DNA of 47,553 bases from Opitutia bacterium (GTDB lineage Bacteria; Verrucomicrobiota; Verrucomicrobiia; Opitutales; Coraliomargaritaceae). How positions within the stretch are numbered: position 1 is the first letter of the stretch; the number at the start of each line of letters is the position of its first letter. The notes below the pieces were generated by a model, which was not told the DNA's origin, did not search any database, and saw only the letters and a program-made list of their open reading frames with translations. Location: assembly GCA_029248665.1 (NCBI GenBank), contig JAQWIW010000030.1, positions 1 to 47,553 of the forward strand, written 5' to 3'. Positions 25,848 through 34,755 of the stretch are shown piece after piece. A program made the position numbers and the translations under genes.

Positions 25848-26096
25848 ATGACTGAAGAACAAGTAAAACAAATAGTAATAGACATTATCAACGAAATTGC
25901 TCCTGATGAGGATACCTCAAATTTAAAATCCGAAGTGAACCTTCGAGATCAAATGGATTTAGATTCCATGGACTTCCTTGATATTGTGATGGAACTAAGA
26001 AAACAGCATGGCATCGAGGTTCCAGAAGAAGATTATCCTAAACTTGCTTCATTAGGCAGTTGTGCGGACTACTTAACTCCAAAATTTAATTCCTAA
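25848..26096 (+). CDS. Acyl carrier protein of the ketoacyl synthase cassette
   Basis: An 82-residue, acidic four-helix protein. The phosphopantetheine attachment Ser40 sits in MDLDSMDFLDIVMEL, where the common DSL is DSM. The C-terminal half (HGIEVPEEDYPKLASLGSC) matches a specialised ACP type found in secondary lipid or polyketide-like clusters rather than the housekeeping AcpP. Located between a FabF-type synthase and a phytoene-desaturase-like flavoprotein, it probably carries the growing or modified chain for both. A second, different ACP lies at 36098-36328. Confidence 0.92.
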   Translation: MTEEQVKQIVIDIINEIAPDEDTSNLKSEVNLRDQMDLDSMDFLDIVMELRKQHGIEVPEEDYPKLASLGSCADYLTPKFNS

Positions 26097-26113
26097 GTCC
26101 GTCCATTAGGCTC

Positions 26114-27586
26114 GTGACTAACTCACCAGATAATACAGTTTCTTCCAGAGACTCAAAATTAAATGGGAAACATTTTGACTGTGTCATTATTGGCGCAGGC
26201 ATGGCAGGTCTTGCTTCAGGGATACGTCTCGCACTTGCCGGCAAAGAATCAATTATTTTAGAACGGCATAATGCTTCCGGAGGACTTAACTCATTCTACA
26301 GCATTGATGGGCATAAATATGATGTTGGCTTGCATGCACTGACCAATTATGTCCCTAAAGGAACAAAAGGTAGCCCTCTGACTAAACTTTTAAGGCAACT
26401 GCGAATTCCTTATGATGCATTAGATCTATCTCCTCAAATTCAATCAAAAATCCATTTCCCAGATTGCCATCTGAATTTCAATAACGATTTCAGCTATTTA
26501 GAATCACAGGTTGCTGCCCAATTTCCCAATGATATCGATGGTTTCCGTCGTCTAGTTGAAACTGTTAAAAATTACGATGCCTTCAGCCTAGAAGCACACC
26601 CCATTTCGACTCGAGAAAGCCTAAAGCAATATTTTAAAAATCCATTACTCGAATCAATGCTACTATGTCCAACCATGTACTACGGGAGTTCTACTGAAAA
26701 TGATATGGATTTTTCTCAATTTGTAATCATGTTTCGCTCTCTATTTCTGGAAGGATTTGCTCGTCCCTTAAACGGGGTTCGAACCATCATTAAAGCCTTG
26801 CAAGATAAATACCGAAGCCTTGGCGGCACACGCAAAATGCGCTGCGGTGTAACAAAAATTTTCTGCGATAAAAATCGTGCACAAAAACTCTTACTGTATG
26901 ACGGTTCAGAAATCACTGCAAATACAATTATTTCAACTGCAGGTTACGCCGAAACCTTGCGTATGTGCGATACGCACGAAAATAAAGAAACTGAAAGCAA
27001 TATAGGTAAACTCACTTTCACAGAAACCATCACCCTATTTAAAGAGCAGCCCAAAGACCTTGGCTGGAATGATACCATTATATTTTTTAACGATGGAGCC
27101 GAATTTAAATACGAAGCACCTCGCAACGAATTAGTTGATCCACGAAGTGGTGTGATTTGCCTTCCTAATAATTACGCTTACCCAAATGACGAAAATTTAG
27201 AATATGGTATTTTGCGTGTCACCGCTCTCGCTCACACCCAAAAATGGTTCAGCTTAGATGAAGCATCCTATCAGAAGCAAAAACAAGATTGGTATGATAT
27301 TTTACAACAAACCGCTTTAAATATTTTGCCGAGCCTGAAGGAGTCGCAAACACAATTTGCTTCTCGGACAGTTGCCAAAGATATGTTCACTCCTAGAACG
27401 GTTCATAAGTTTACCGGCCACATCAATGGCGCTATTTATGGCTGTCCTAATAAAATCAAAGACGGGCGTACCCATATCGATAATTTATTCATTGCTGGAA
27501 CAGATCAAGGATTTTTGGGAATCATCGGAGCTATGCTCAGTGGCATCTCCATGACAAATCTACATTGCCTACAAAGCAAACCATAG
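26114..27586 (+). CDS. FAD-dependent phytoene desaturase/retinol saturase-like oxidoreductase
   Basis: A 490-residue flavoprotein of the CrtI/amine-oxidase group. After a 22-residue lead comes the FAD motif DCVIIGAGMAGLASGIRLAL with ERHNASGGLNSFY, and the C-terminal HINGAIYGC and LFIAGTDQGFLGIIGAMLSG contribute to FAD binding. The nearest known functions are carotenoid desaturation, isomerisation or double-bond saturation. No phytoene synthase is present, and the gene follows a FabF-type synthase and an ACP by 17 bases, so the substrate may be an acyl-ACP or polyene instead. Start is GTG at 26114. Convergent with the HIT gene, with one base between the stops. Confidence 0.85.
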   Translation: MTNSPDNTVSSRDSKLNGKHFDCVIIGAGMAGLASGIRLALAGKESIILERHNASGGLNSFYSIDGHKYDVGLHALTNYVPKGTKGSPLTKLLRQLRIPYDALDLSPQIQSKIHFPDCHLNFNNDFSYLESQVAAQFPNDIDGFRRLVETVKNYDAFSLEAHPISTRESLKQYFKNPLLESMLLCPTMYYGSSTENDMDFSQFVIMFRSLFLEGFARPLNGVRTIIKALQDKYRSLGGTRKMRCGVTKIFCDKNRAQKLLLYDGSEITANTIISTAGYAETLRMCDTHENKETESNIGKLTFTETITLFKEQPKDLGWNDTIIFFNDGAEFKYEAPRNELVDPRSGVICLPNNYAYPNDENLEYGILRVTALAHTQKWFSLDEASYQKQKQDWYDILQQTALNILPSLKESQTQFASRTVAKDMFTPRTVHKFTGHINGAIYGCPNKIKDGRTHIDNLFIAGTDQGFLGIIGAMLSGISMTNLHCLQSKP

Positions 27587-27587
27587 A

Positions 27588-27926
27588 TCAGCCAGGTGGC
27601 CACTTCAGCTTTCGCCCACCCAATAAATGGACATGCAAATGAGGGACTGTTTCTCCGCCATCCTCGCCGTTGTTGATTACCAGACGAAACCCTTTCTCTA
27701 AATTGAGTTGTTCGGAAATTTTTCCTGCAACTTGCAGCAAATGCCCCAGAATTTCTGGCTTAAAAGAAGCCGATTCAGCAATTCGAGGAATCAATACCTT
27801 GGGAATAACTAAAATATGAACGGGTGCTTGTGGATCAATATCATGTATAGCAATACAATCGGCATCTTCATATTCAATTTGTGCTGTTATTTCTCGATCT
27901 ATGATTTTTTCAAATAATGTTTTCAC
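27588..27926 (-). CDS. HIT family protein (HinT-like)
   Basis: A 112-residue histidine-triad protein. The signature PHLHVHLLGGRKLKWPPG near the C-terminus supplies His96, His98 and His100. The N-terminal FEKIIDREI and IHDIDPQAPVHILVIPK are typical of HinT/PKCI-type purine nucleoside phosphoramidases. The start is GTG at 27926. It hydrolyses AMP-amine or acyl-AMP-type nucleotides in the characterised relatives; the in vivo substrate is unclear. It is the last gene of the leftward kdsB-to-HIT series. Confidence 0.93.
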   Translation of the reverse strand: MKTLFEKIIDREITAQIEYEDADCIAIHDIDPQAPVHILVIPKVLIPRIAESASFKPEILGHLLQVAGKISEQLNLEKGFRLVINNGEDGGETVPHLHVHLLGGRKLKWPPG

Positions 27927-27930
27927 ACTC

Positions 27931-28407
27931 TTAAATAATTAATAAATTTAACATTTGCTGTGAAGGAGTTCGAGAAACTACATAACTTTCAATCCATTCT
28001 TTAGTATCCTTAAATTGCTGATTATGTCGCTTTGTCCAATTCACATTGTTGCCTAATATCGACTCTCTAAGACCCGTTATCAAAAATAATGCACAAGAGT
28101 AGCCTGAACAGTGCAAAAGCTTTTCATTAATTGATTTTCGAAGCCAAAGGAATTCAGGAATTTCCTCATTTGGAATGTGCCAATGCTCTATCCCAATCAG
28201 GCGATCTTCAGATTGTCCAAAGTATAATTTCAATAAACGTTCAATCCCAATTAGCAGAACATCTTCCGAATCCTTATCGTTTCGTTCATTTTCAAAAAAA
28301 AGCATCGCTTTTCTCGCATGTTCGACGACTTCAGCATCTACAGAACCCACCTGTGCAAGCATCTCATTAATTGTTTTTAACTGATAAACTGTATTAAATT
28401 GAACCAT
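27931..28407 (-). CDS. Hypothetical protein between nrdR and HIT
   Basis: I do not recognise this protein. I chose ATG at 28407 (158 residues), which starts 4 bases after the nrdR stop. A longer frame from 28446 would overlap nrdR by 35 bases and adds a Ser-rich stretch; it is possible but less likely. No signal peptide, membrane helix or cysteine cluster is seen. The protein looks helical and soluble, with LLIGIERLLKLYFGQSEDRL and SYVVSRTPSQQMLNLLII as distinctive parts. It ends 4 bases before the HIT start. It could have a role in nucleotide or DNA metabolism because of nrdR and HIT, but that is guilt by association. Confidence 0.65.
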   Translation of the reverse strand: MVQFNTVYQLKTINEMLAQVGSVDAEVVEHARKAMLFFENERNDKDSEDVLLIGIERLLKLYFGQSEDRLIGIEHWHIPNEEIPEFLWLRKSINEKLLHCSGYSCALFLITGLRESILGNNVNWTKRHNQQFKDTKEWIESYVVSRTPSQQMLNLLII

Positions 28408-28411
28408 ACAG

Positions 28412-28858
28412 CTACTTAAGCTCGCTGATCTCCTTAGCGAATTCATTTATATCGCGAAAATCTTTATAAACAGAGGCATATCGCACATAGGCAATTTTAT
28501 CTAATGTTTTCAAGCGCTCCATGATAAAATCACCAATCACTTTTGCTGGAATTTCTTGGTCATACTCTTTATTTAACTCTGCCGTCACCTCAGAGATCAA
28601 AATCTCAATTTGCAGTCGTTCAATCGGTCGTTTTTCAACCGCTTTTTTCAATCCATTAATTAATTTATTTCGATCAAAGTCTTCTCTACGTCCATCACGC
28701 TTCACGATTTGTAGCTCCGAACGCATAATTTCTTCAATGGTACTGAATCGAAAATCACAATCTAGGCATTGGCGACGACGACGAATCGACACTTCGTTTT
28801 TATTCAGGCGAGAATCAACGACCTTGTTGTTTAATGATCTGCATTTTGGGCATAACAT
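28412..28858 (-). CDS. nrdR: Transcriptional repressor NrdR
   Basis: NrdR represses ribonucleotide reductase genes and senses ATP/dATP. The zinc ribbon is at the N-terminus: CPKC then [11 protein letters not shown], with VVDSR and RRRR between. The ATP-cone follows from about residue 49: [19 protein letters not shown], then [13 protein letters not shown] and [20 protein letters not shown]. The length (148) is standard. NrdR boxes upstream of nrd genes would be its targets; no nrd gene is in this window. It lies between trpG (37-base gap) and the unknown protein (4-base gap). Confidence 0.96.
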   Translation of the reverse strand: MLCPKCRSLNNKVVDSRLNKNEVSIRRRRQCLDCDFRFSTIEEIMRSELQIVKRDGRREDFDRNKLINGLKKAVEKRPIERLQIEILISEVTAELNKEYDQEIPAKVIGDFIMERLKTLDKIAYVRYASVYKDFRDINEFAKEISELK

Positions 28859-28895
28859 AATTTTGCACTATGAGACTAAGTTTAGAATTAAAAAA

Positions 28896-29459
28896 TTACA
28901 ACTTAAGAAAATTCTTTAACAAAGAAATTCCTTTTTCGGTAGCGATGGATTCAGGATGAAACTGAACACCCCAAATCGGCATTGTTTCGTGGGCAAAACC
29001 CATAATTTCACCTTCTTTGGTTTCGGCGGTTACCTTCAAACACGATGGTAATGTGCCCCTATCAACAATTAATGAATGATATCGGGTACATTCTAAAGGA
29101 TTTGGTAAGCCTTCAAAGAGATCTGTATTTTGATGAAAAACTGGGGAGGTCTTACCATGCATCAAGCGATCTGCACGCACAACATCGCCACCAAAATACT
29201 GCCCTATCGATTGATGCCCAAGACAAACTCCTAAAATGGGTACTTTTCCAGCAAATGCCTCAATCATTGCCAAACTTTCACCTGCTTCATTTGGAGAGCA
29301 AGGGCCAGGAGAAATCATTAAACGATCGGGCTTCAAGGCAAGTGCTTCTTCTACTGAAATCTTATCATTTCTGAATACCGATTGCTCTACGCCCAATTCG
29401 CCAAAATATTGAACGAGATTATAAGTAAACGAATCGTAATTATCTATAACTAAAAGCAT
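28896..29459 (-). CDS. trpG: Anthranilate/aminodeoxychorismate synthase glutamine amidotransferase subunit
   Basis: A 187-residue class I glutamine amidotransferase that gives ammonia to anthranilate synthase (TrpE) or aminodeoxychorismate synthase (PabB). The catalytic Cys79 is in [16 protein letters not shown], and His167/Glu169 in [27 protein letters not shown] is the N-terminal signature. Sequence does not split TrpG from PabA; many bacteria use one protein for both. It starts 10 bases after trpB, which favours a role in tryptophan synthesis. No trpE or pabB is present in the window. Confidence 0.92.
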   Translation of the reverse strand: MLLVIDNYDSFTYNLVQYFGELGVEQSVFRNDKISVEEALALKPDRLMISPGPCSPNEAGESLAMIEAFAGKVPILGVCLGHQSIGQYFGGDVVRADRLMHGKTSPVFHQNTDLFEGLPNPLECTRYHSLIVDRGTLPSCLKVTAETKEGEIMGFAHETMPIWGVQFHPESIATEKGISLLKNFLKL

Positions 29460-29469
29460 ATCAAAAAAC

Positions 29470-30687
29470 TCAAATTCCTCCTAAAACCTTGGCCACTTCT
29501 TGTACATCTTTATCGCCACGTCCACTTAAATTGCAGACCAACAGGGCATCGCTTGGCAACTCACTAGCTCGTTTTATCGCATAAGCAATCCCATGTGAGG
29601 TTTCTAAAGCTGGCACTATTCCTTCAATTCTGCACAATAATTGAAAGGCATCCAAAGCTTCTTCATCGGTCGCATAACCAAAGTTAATGCGGTCCAATTT
29701 TTTATAATACGCATGCTCTGGTCCCACAGCTGCATAGTCCAGTCCCGCTGAAACTGAATGTGTTGAATCAATTTGCCCATCTTCCGTTTGAAGAATCAAT
29801 GTCTTTGCACCTTGAAGAATTCCCAAACGACCTCCAGAAAATCGAGCAGCGTGATCGCCACTCTTTAAAGAACGTCCTCCCGCTTCCACTCCAGTTAAGC
29901 TAACCTCTTTGTCTTTTAAAAATGAAAAGAAGAGCCCAATTGCATTTGAGCCTCCTCCGACACAGGCACAAATTTCATCGGGCAGACGCCCCTCTTTTTC
30001 TAAAATCTGCCTACGAGTTTCTTCCCCAATCACTCTGTGAAAATCTCGTACGATCATAGGAAAAGGATGCGAACCCAAGGCTGAACCAATAATATAATGC
30101 GTATGCCTAACATTCGTCACCCAGTCACGCATCGCTTCATTCACCGCCTCTTTCAGTGTTTTTTGTCCGGCAGAGACTCCACGCACTTCAGCACCGCATA
30201 AACGCATACGAAATACATTCAACGATTGCCTCCTCATGTCCTCTTCTCCCATGTAAATAACGCACTCTAACCCTAACTTTGCACAAATAGCAGCTGTAGC
30301 AATACCATGTTGACCTGCCCCTGTTTCTGCAATGATTCGCTTCTTGCCCATTCGCTTGGCTAACAAAGCCTGCCCTATAGCGTTATTGATTTTGTGCGCA
30401 CCCGTGTGCAATAAATCCTCACGCTTTAAATATATCTTAGCTCCTTTACAGTGATTGGTCAGCCTTTCCGCAAAATATAAATTAGTCGGGCGGCCCGCAA
30501 ATTCTTTCAAATATTCATTTAATACTCTGTTAAATTCGGGATCTTCCTGTGCTTCCTTATAAGCCTGCGTCAATTCATATAATGGAGTCATCAATGTCTC
30601 GGGGACATACATACCGCCAAATTCTCCAAAATGACCACTGGCATCTGGCATATCCTTCGGTTCAAAATCTCTCTCCTGTTGATTCAT
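29470..30687 (-). CDS. trpB: Tryptophan synthase beta chain TrpB
   Basis: TrpB joins indole and serine to make tryptophan using PLP. The PLP Lys99 is in [13 protein letters not shown], and the phosphate-binding loop is VGGGSNAIG. Further motifs: [42 protein letters not shown] and [10 protein letters not shown]. The 405-residue length and the [12 protein letters not shown] start are those of TrpB1. The expected partner TrpA is not adjacent. The gene is followed by trpG with a 10-base gap, and preceded by kdsB, whose stop is 51 bases upstream. Confidence 0.96.
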   Translation of the reverse strand: MNQQERDFEPKDMPDASGHFGEFGGMYVPETLMTPLYELTQAYKEAQEDPEFNRVLNEYLKEFAGRPTNLYFAERLTNHCKGAKIYLKREDLLHTGAHKINNAIGQALLAKRMGKKRIIAETGAGQHGIATAAICAKLGLECVIYMGEEDMRRQSLNVFRMRLCGAEVRGVSAGQKTLKEAVNEAMRDWVTNVRHTHYIIGSALGSHPFPMIVRDFHRVIGEETRRQILEKEGRLPDEICACVGGGSNAIGLFFSFLKDKEVSLTGVEAGGRSLKSGDHAARFSGGRLGILQGAKTLILQTEDGQIDSTHSVSAGLDYAAVGPEHAYYKKLDRINFGYATDEEALDAFQLLCRIEGIVPALETSHGIAYAIKRASELPSDALLVCNLSGRGDKDVQEVAKVLGGI

Positions 30688-30738
30688 TAAATAATTGGTG
30701 TGTTCTCTTTAATAAAAGGCGTGGAATTTATTGATTTG

Positions 30739-31494
30739 TCAACTAGCGAGATATGCTTTGAAGCTTTCAATATCTTCGATGGTGTCGATGCCGATTGTTT
30801 CTTCATTCGATATCCCTACGTATATTGAGTGCCCATTCTCAAGAATCCTTAATTGCTCAAGGCTTTCCAAGGATTCCAGATTCCCTCTAGGCATCCGAAC
30901 AATAGACTTCAAGAATTCAGCGCTGTATCCATAAAGACCGATGTGCTTATAACAGTTATTATTTAAAAGCCAATCGGTTGAAACTTCTCCTTTCAAATCC
31001 CTAGCATAGGGGATCGGTGAACGAGAAAAATACAAAGCATTTCCTTCTAAACTACGAACTACTTTTACGTCATTGGGATTATAAAAATCTTCAACTTGGA
31101 CAAATGGAGACGCTAAAGTAGTCATCTGATGTCCTTCTTTAAAGCTATCTGCAAGCATTTGGATCTGCGAACCAAGAATTAATGGCTCATCCCCCTGAAC
31201 ATTTATTACCCATTCAGCCTCTATTGCTTCATTTGCTTCAGCGATACGATCTGTGCCACTCGGATGATCCGCTCGAGTTAAGATTGAATCGAAGCCAAAA
31301 GATTTCAAACATTCTGATAATTCTGACGAATCCACGGCAAAAAACAGCGGAAAATCAGGCGCTTCACTTTTAATACGCTCAGCTGTCCAAATAATTAATG
31401 GCTTACCGTTGATTTCATAAAGTAGCTTCCTCTCTAAGCGAGAAGAATTTAACCGTGCAGGCACAATAATTGTAGGGAATTGACTCATCGTCAT
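30739..31494 (-). CDS. kdsB: CMP-Kdo synthetase KdsB
   Basis: KdsB activates Kdo with CTP to CMP-Kdo, the donor for the LPS inner core, in the cytoplasm. It shows IVPARLNSSRLERKLLYEI and VNVQGDEPLI, both typical of CMP-sugar synthetases, and RSPIPYARD, as in KdsB. The length is 251 residues. Presence of this gene implies an outer membrane with Kdo-containing LPS. Upstream the rhodanese gene is divergent, 22 bases away. A start at the third codon (MSQFPT) is equally possible. Confidence 0.94.
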   Translation of the reverse strand: MTMSQFPTIIVPARLNSSRLERKLLYEINGKPLIIWTAERIKSEAPDFPLFFAVDSSELSECLKSFGFDSILTRADHPSGTDRIAEANEAIEAEWVINVQGDEPLILGSQIQMLADSFKEGHQMTTLASPFVQVEDFYNPNDVKVVRSLEGNALYFSRSPIPYARDLKGEVSTDWLLNNNCYKHIGLYGYSAEFLKSIVRMPRGNLESLESLEQLRILENGHSIYVGISNEETIGIDTIEDIESFKAYLAS

Positions 31495-31516
31495 TTAATC
31501 GTATCTAATTAAAATT

Positions 31517-31837
31517 ATGGATATAGAAATTACTGTCATGCAAGCCGAAGAACTTCGAGAAAAAAATCCATCGATTCAATTTCTAGATGTTCGCGAGCCA
31601 GAAGAAGTTGAAATTGGGCACATCAAAGGCACTTTACACATACCTTTAAATCTCATTCCTCACAATTTAGAAAAGATTCCACAAGAAGAAGCCCTTATTG
31701 TTTATTGCCATCACGGAATGCGAAGCCTCAAGGCTGTTGAATATTTAAAGGCAAAGGGATTTGATAAAGCCATAAATCTTGCGGGAGGCATTCATGAATG
31801 GTCCACACAAATTGACCCGACAATACCTACCTATTAA
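31517..31837 (+). CDS. Single-domain rhodanese-like protein
   Basis: A 106-residue rhodanese homology domain. DVREPEEVEIGHIKGTLHIP is the first signature, and the active-site loop VYCHHGMRSLKA contains Cys64, which would carry a persulfide, and Arg69. LAGGIHEWSTQID is the C-terminal signature. There is no signal peptide, so it is cytoplasmic, like GlpE. It transfers sulfur between small thiols or proteins; the partner is unknown. It is alone between divergent kdsB and convergent FecR-like genes, with only one base between its stop and that of the latter. Confidence 0.92.
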   Translation: MDIEITVMQAEELREKNPSIQFLDVREPEEVEIGHIKGTLHIPLNLIPHNLEKIPQEEALIVYCHHGMRSLKAVEYLKAKGFDKAINLAGGIHEWSTQIDPTIPTY

Positions 31838-31838
31838 A

Positions 31839-32687
31839 TCAGTCCTCACTATTAAAATATGATTTCTTGTAAGGATTGAAAGGCTTTATCTCCTTTAACA
31901 CTGGAAAAAAATAATATTTTTTAAAGTTCTCATCTTCTTTCAACGATTCGTCTGATTGAGTTAAATCTACTAGCGGAGGATTTTCAAATTTAGGGAAAGC
32001 ATCTGGTTCAATGAAATTTACCCTCTCCTTATTAAAATTATCAAGCGCCCTTGTCTCTAATTCATCCATTAAAACCGTATTCACCTTAAATAAATCATCT
32101 TTTAAAATAATAGGCATCTTATTTCCATTACTTAAAGCGTGTAATACTCCATTTTGATCTGTGTATTCAAGCGAACCCTTATAACAATAAATCATCGCAT
32201 TTCTTCGAGTATCACCTTTGAAATCTTCTAACTTAATCGAAAAAATACCGCCAAGAGCAGTCACCTTGCCCAAAGGAGTTTCGACAATAATAGAAGATCC
32301 ATTATTTAATGTTTCTGCATTTATAAAAAGAAGTCCTTTATTAAAATAAAGTATGGTTCGGGTTAATTCATCAGATAAGCCAGCCCCTAGCCAACTATGA
32401 TCAAAGGCTTCAATAGAAATCTTACCCGGGCCTTCCCATTTGCCAAGAATGCCGGTACTTGCTCTAAAGAAAAAATTGGCTGAACTCGTAGCAGAAAATT
32501 CTGCTAGTTTAGAAAACTCTAAGGGAAAATCTCCATCTGGCATTTCAGAGGCTACCTCTCCATATTTTGCAAACTGAACTCCTGGGTCTATATGATCAAT
32601 TTGATACAAACCTCGGTGCCATTCAAAAGCATGTGCAACAGAGAAAAAACTTATAGGAAAAAACAATAATAAAAGAAATCGTAACAT
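31839..32687 (-). CDS. Exported protein with FecR-like domain
   Basis: A 282-residue protein with a clear signal peptide (residues 1-20, cleavage after VAHA). The middle region, about 115-205, has the beta-rich pattern of FecR domains: ILYFNKGLLFINAETLNNGS, then IVETPLGKVTALGGIFSIKL, and GSLEYTDQNGVLHALSNGNK. FecR domains occur in signal transducers and in exported proteins tied to glycan assembly. The C-terminal tail is charged and Pro/Lys/Tyr-rich, with no anchor. It follows the polymerase/TPR protein by 11 bases and likely shares its transcript, which suggests a role in envelope glycan export. Identification of the domain is by eye and moderate. Confidence 0.65.
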   Translation of the reverse strand: MLRFLLLLFFPISFFSVAHAFEWHRGLYQIDHIDPGVQFAKYGEVASEMPDGDFPLEFSKLAEFSATSSANFFFRASTGILGKWEGPGKISIEAFDHSWLGAGLSDELTRTILYFNKGLLFINAETLNNGSSIIVETPLGKVTALGGIFSIKLEDFKGDTRRNAMIYCYKGSLEYTDQNGVLHALSNGNKMPIILKDDLFKVNTVLMDELETRALDNFNKERVNFIEPDAFPKFENPPLVDLTQSDESLKEDENFKKYYFFPVLKEIKPFNPYKKSYFNSED

Positions 32688-32698
32688 AAATAATCTTT

Positions 32699-34657
32699 CT
32701 ATAGATTCAATTTTTGATTCATTGCCAATGCTTCAGGATTCGCAGGAGCAATAGCTAAAGCTTTTTCTATATATTTTCTAGCCTCCTCAAAGCGCTCTTT
32801 AAAGTGAATAAGATATGAAGCCATATAAAAATTAGTCTCAAAATTATTTGGCGCCAATTTGAGTGAACGAGTAAACGCATACTCTGCTTCTTTAAATTCC
32901 TCGACTAAAGTTAAGCTTATACCATGGCGCATCCATGCTTTCCAATAATTTTTCTTTCGATCTAAAACAAACTGAGAAGCCTCAAGCATTAAGTCTGGAT
33001 AATTTTCATAGCGTATAGAATTTTTATTATACAAGGTGTTTAAAATTTCGTGTTTCAATAACCAAGCATCTAAATTGTATTTATTTTCTTTAATCGAATC
33101 ATTTGCTACAATAAGTACTTCTATTAAATCTTGGTCATTGAAATTAGCAGGTGATTCCAAAATAGCCTGAAAATCCGCACCCGCGTTTTCGTAGTGTTCT
33201 TGAGCCATAAATACCTTATATCCATCAAAAGAAAATAAAGCACTCAACGCACATGCAAAACAAAGATAATAACGCGCATCTTTGCTATCTTTTCGAACAG
33301 CAAATATTTCAGTCCGAGCTACATTATTTTCAATAATCTCCGGTGACTTGGCATTTATTTTAAAATTTAAAACAGCTAGAATTACGGCAAAGAAACAAAT
33401 AAAAAACGGTAGAATAATAACTGAATGAAAAAGACTTACTAAAGCAAAAGTTATCACCATAGATAAAAATATCGAAAGCAAAAGTCGCTCCAAAGGAACA
33501 CGACGCCTACGATCAACAATTTCCCATTTAGGGATTGTTTTAAGATGTTTGTATTTTTCTTTAATTAAAGAAAGCAAAGGTTTTGCCATTAATAGAGATC
33601 CAATAATCCCGAATTCACACAATATTAATAAATAAAAATTGCTCGGGTTAGAAATAGTTAAGGGAAAGTTAAACGATTTGACTGTATTCAATTTCGCCTC
33701 AAAACCACCTAGCCCTACACCTAATATACAATTTTTGATAAACAAAAAGAAACTAGCTATCCATGCGGAAAAGAAATAGGAAGAGTCGCCAGTATTAAAT
33801 GCTGAATAAAAATAATCACTATATTCCTTAAAGGAAAAATGAAAGACCAGATACGTGATACAGACAAAAACAAGGGCGGTAAGCAGAAACTTAATTTGTG
33901 AGGCAATTTTATATAAAGCAAAATAGCCACTACAAATCAGCGCAAGGGATAACATCAAAAACCCTTGGAAATTATTGGCCATGACCAAGCCTAGGACTGT
34001 GAGCAAAAAAATAAAAAATAAAATGGCACGTTTTGCTTTTTCCCAATAACGAAAAAAGATAGCTGGCGCCAAACCGGCAATAATAATGCTGGTTATAAAT
34101 GCGTAGGAATTAGAATCAAAAAATAAACCTGAAATTACTTTTTCAATACCTAATTCACTCAAATTTTTCTCGTGAAAGAAATGACTATACCCAAAGTAAA
34201 GATGAAGCGCAAAAGGAAGTGATAATGCAATTAAAACAATATTTAACTGCTTAAGCTTATCGATATGATTTGCCATAATCCAGAAGACTATAAACGCTTC
34301 AAAAAAGTAAATTAAATAGATTTGCCCAAGCCATGGTACGGGTGAAAGAAAGTTTACGCTAAAAATTGCCCAAAAAAGAAAAGGCAAAAATTTTAAAGGG
34401 CTTGCGTTAAGAAAATAATCACCTTCCCGTCTCTTACTTCTACATCTTAAATAAACAAAAATGCCATGTAACAATATTAGGATCCCAAACAATGGAACCA
34501 ATAAGGCATGTTTTCCAAAATCCAAACCACCATTCAAGAAAAACATCAGCGACAAAGATCCTGCCAAAGTGAAAATGATAATTTTTTCCACTAATCCCGT
34601 AAGAGAATTTATTTTCTTAGAAATTAGGGATAATATCTGTTTTGGGATAGGAAACAT
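32699..34657 (-). CDS. Polytopic O-antigen ligase/polymerase-like protein with C-terminal TPRs
   Basis: A 652-residue membrane protein. Residues about 15-430 contain roughly 10-12 hydrophobic helices with a large extracytoplasmic loop, the layout of Wzy/WaaL-type O-antigen polymerases and ligases. Within it, CILGVGLGGFEAKLN resembles the short G-x-G-x-G-F motif that follows helices in WaaL-like proteins. The last part, about 500-652, is helical with tetratricopeptide repeats, clearest in ETNFYMASYLIHFKERFEEA. O-antigen-ligase domain plus TPR is a known arrangement. Its glycan substrate is unknown. Co-directional FecR-like gene follows. The divergent EpsI-like gene starts 98 bases away. Confidence 0.75.
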   Translation of the reverse strand: MFPIPKQILSLISKKINSLTGLVEKIIIFTLAGSLSLMFFLNGGLDFGKHALLVPLFGILILLHGIFVYLRCRSKRREGDYFLNASPLKFLPFLFWAIFSVNFLSPVPWLGQIYLIYFFEAFIVFWIMANHIDKLKQLNIVLIALSLPFALHLYFGYSHFFHEKNLSELGIEKVISGLFFDSNSYAFITSIIIAGLAPAIFFRYWEKAKRAILFFIFLLTVLGLVMANNFQGFLMLSLALICSGYFALYKIASQIKFLLTALVFVCITYLVFHFSFKEYSDYFYSAFNTGDSSYFFSAWIASFFLFIKNCILGVGLGGFEAKLNTVKSFNFPLTISNPSNFYLLILCEFGIIGSLLMAKPLLSLIKEKYKHLKTIPKWEIVDRRRRVPLERLLLSIFLSMVITFALVSLFHSVIILPFFICFFAVILAVLNFKINAKSPEIIENNVARTEIFAVRKDSKDARYYLCFACALSALFSFDGYKVFMAQEHYENAGADFQAILESPANFNDQDLIEVLIVANDSIKENKYNLDAWLLKHEILNTLYNKNSIRYENYPDLMLEASQFVLDRKKNYWKAWMRHGISLTLVEEFKEAEYAFTRSLKLAPNNFETNFYMASYLIHFKERFEEARKYIEKALAIAPANPEALAMNQKLNL

Positions 34658-34755
34658 TTTTTGTTAAAATAGAGTTGCTTGATAACTTTACAAAATTAGA
34701 GTAAAGAACAATAAAATAAACAAGTGATCTTTACCCATTCTCTATCCATTCATTC

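Noticed and set aside
27931-28446. Longer form of the unknown protein starting inside nrdR
   Set aside because: It overlaps nrdR by 35 bases; the ATG at 28407 fits the operon spacing better. The long form is not excluded.
28521-28919. Rightward 132-codon frame across nrdR
   Set aside because: It is antisense to nrdR's ATP-cone and zinc ribbon with no independent support.
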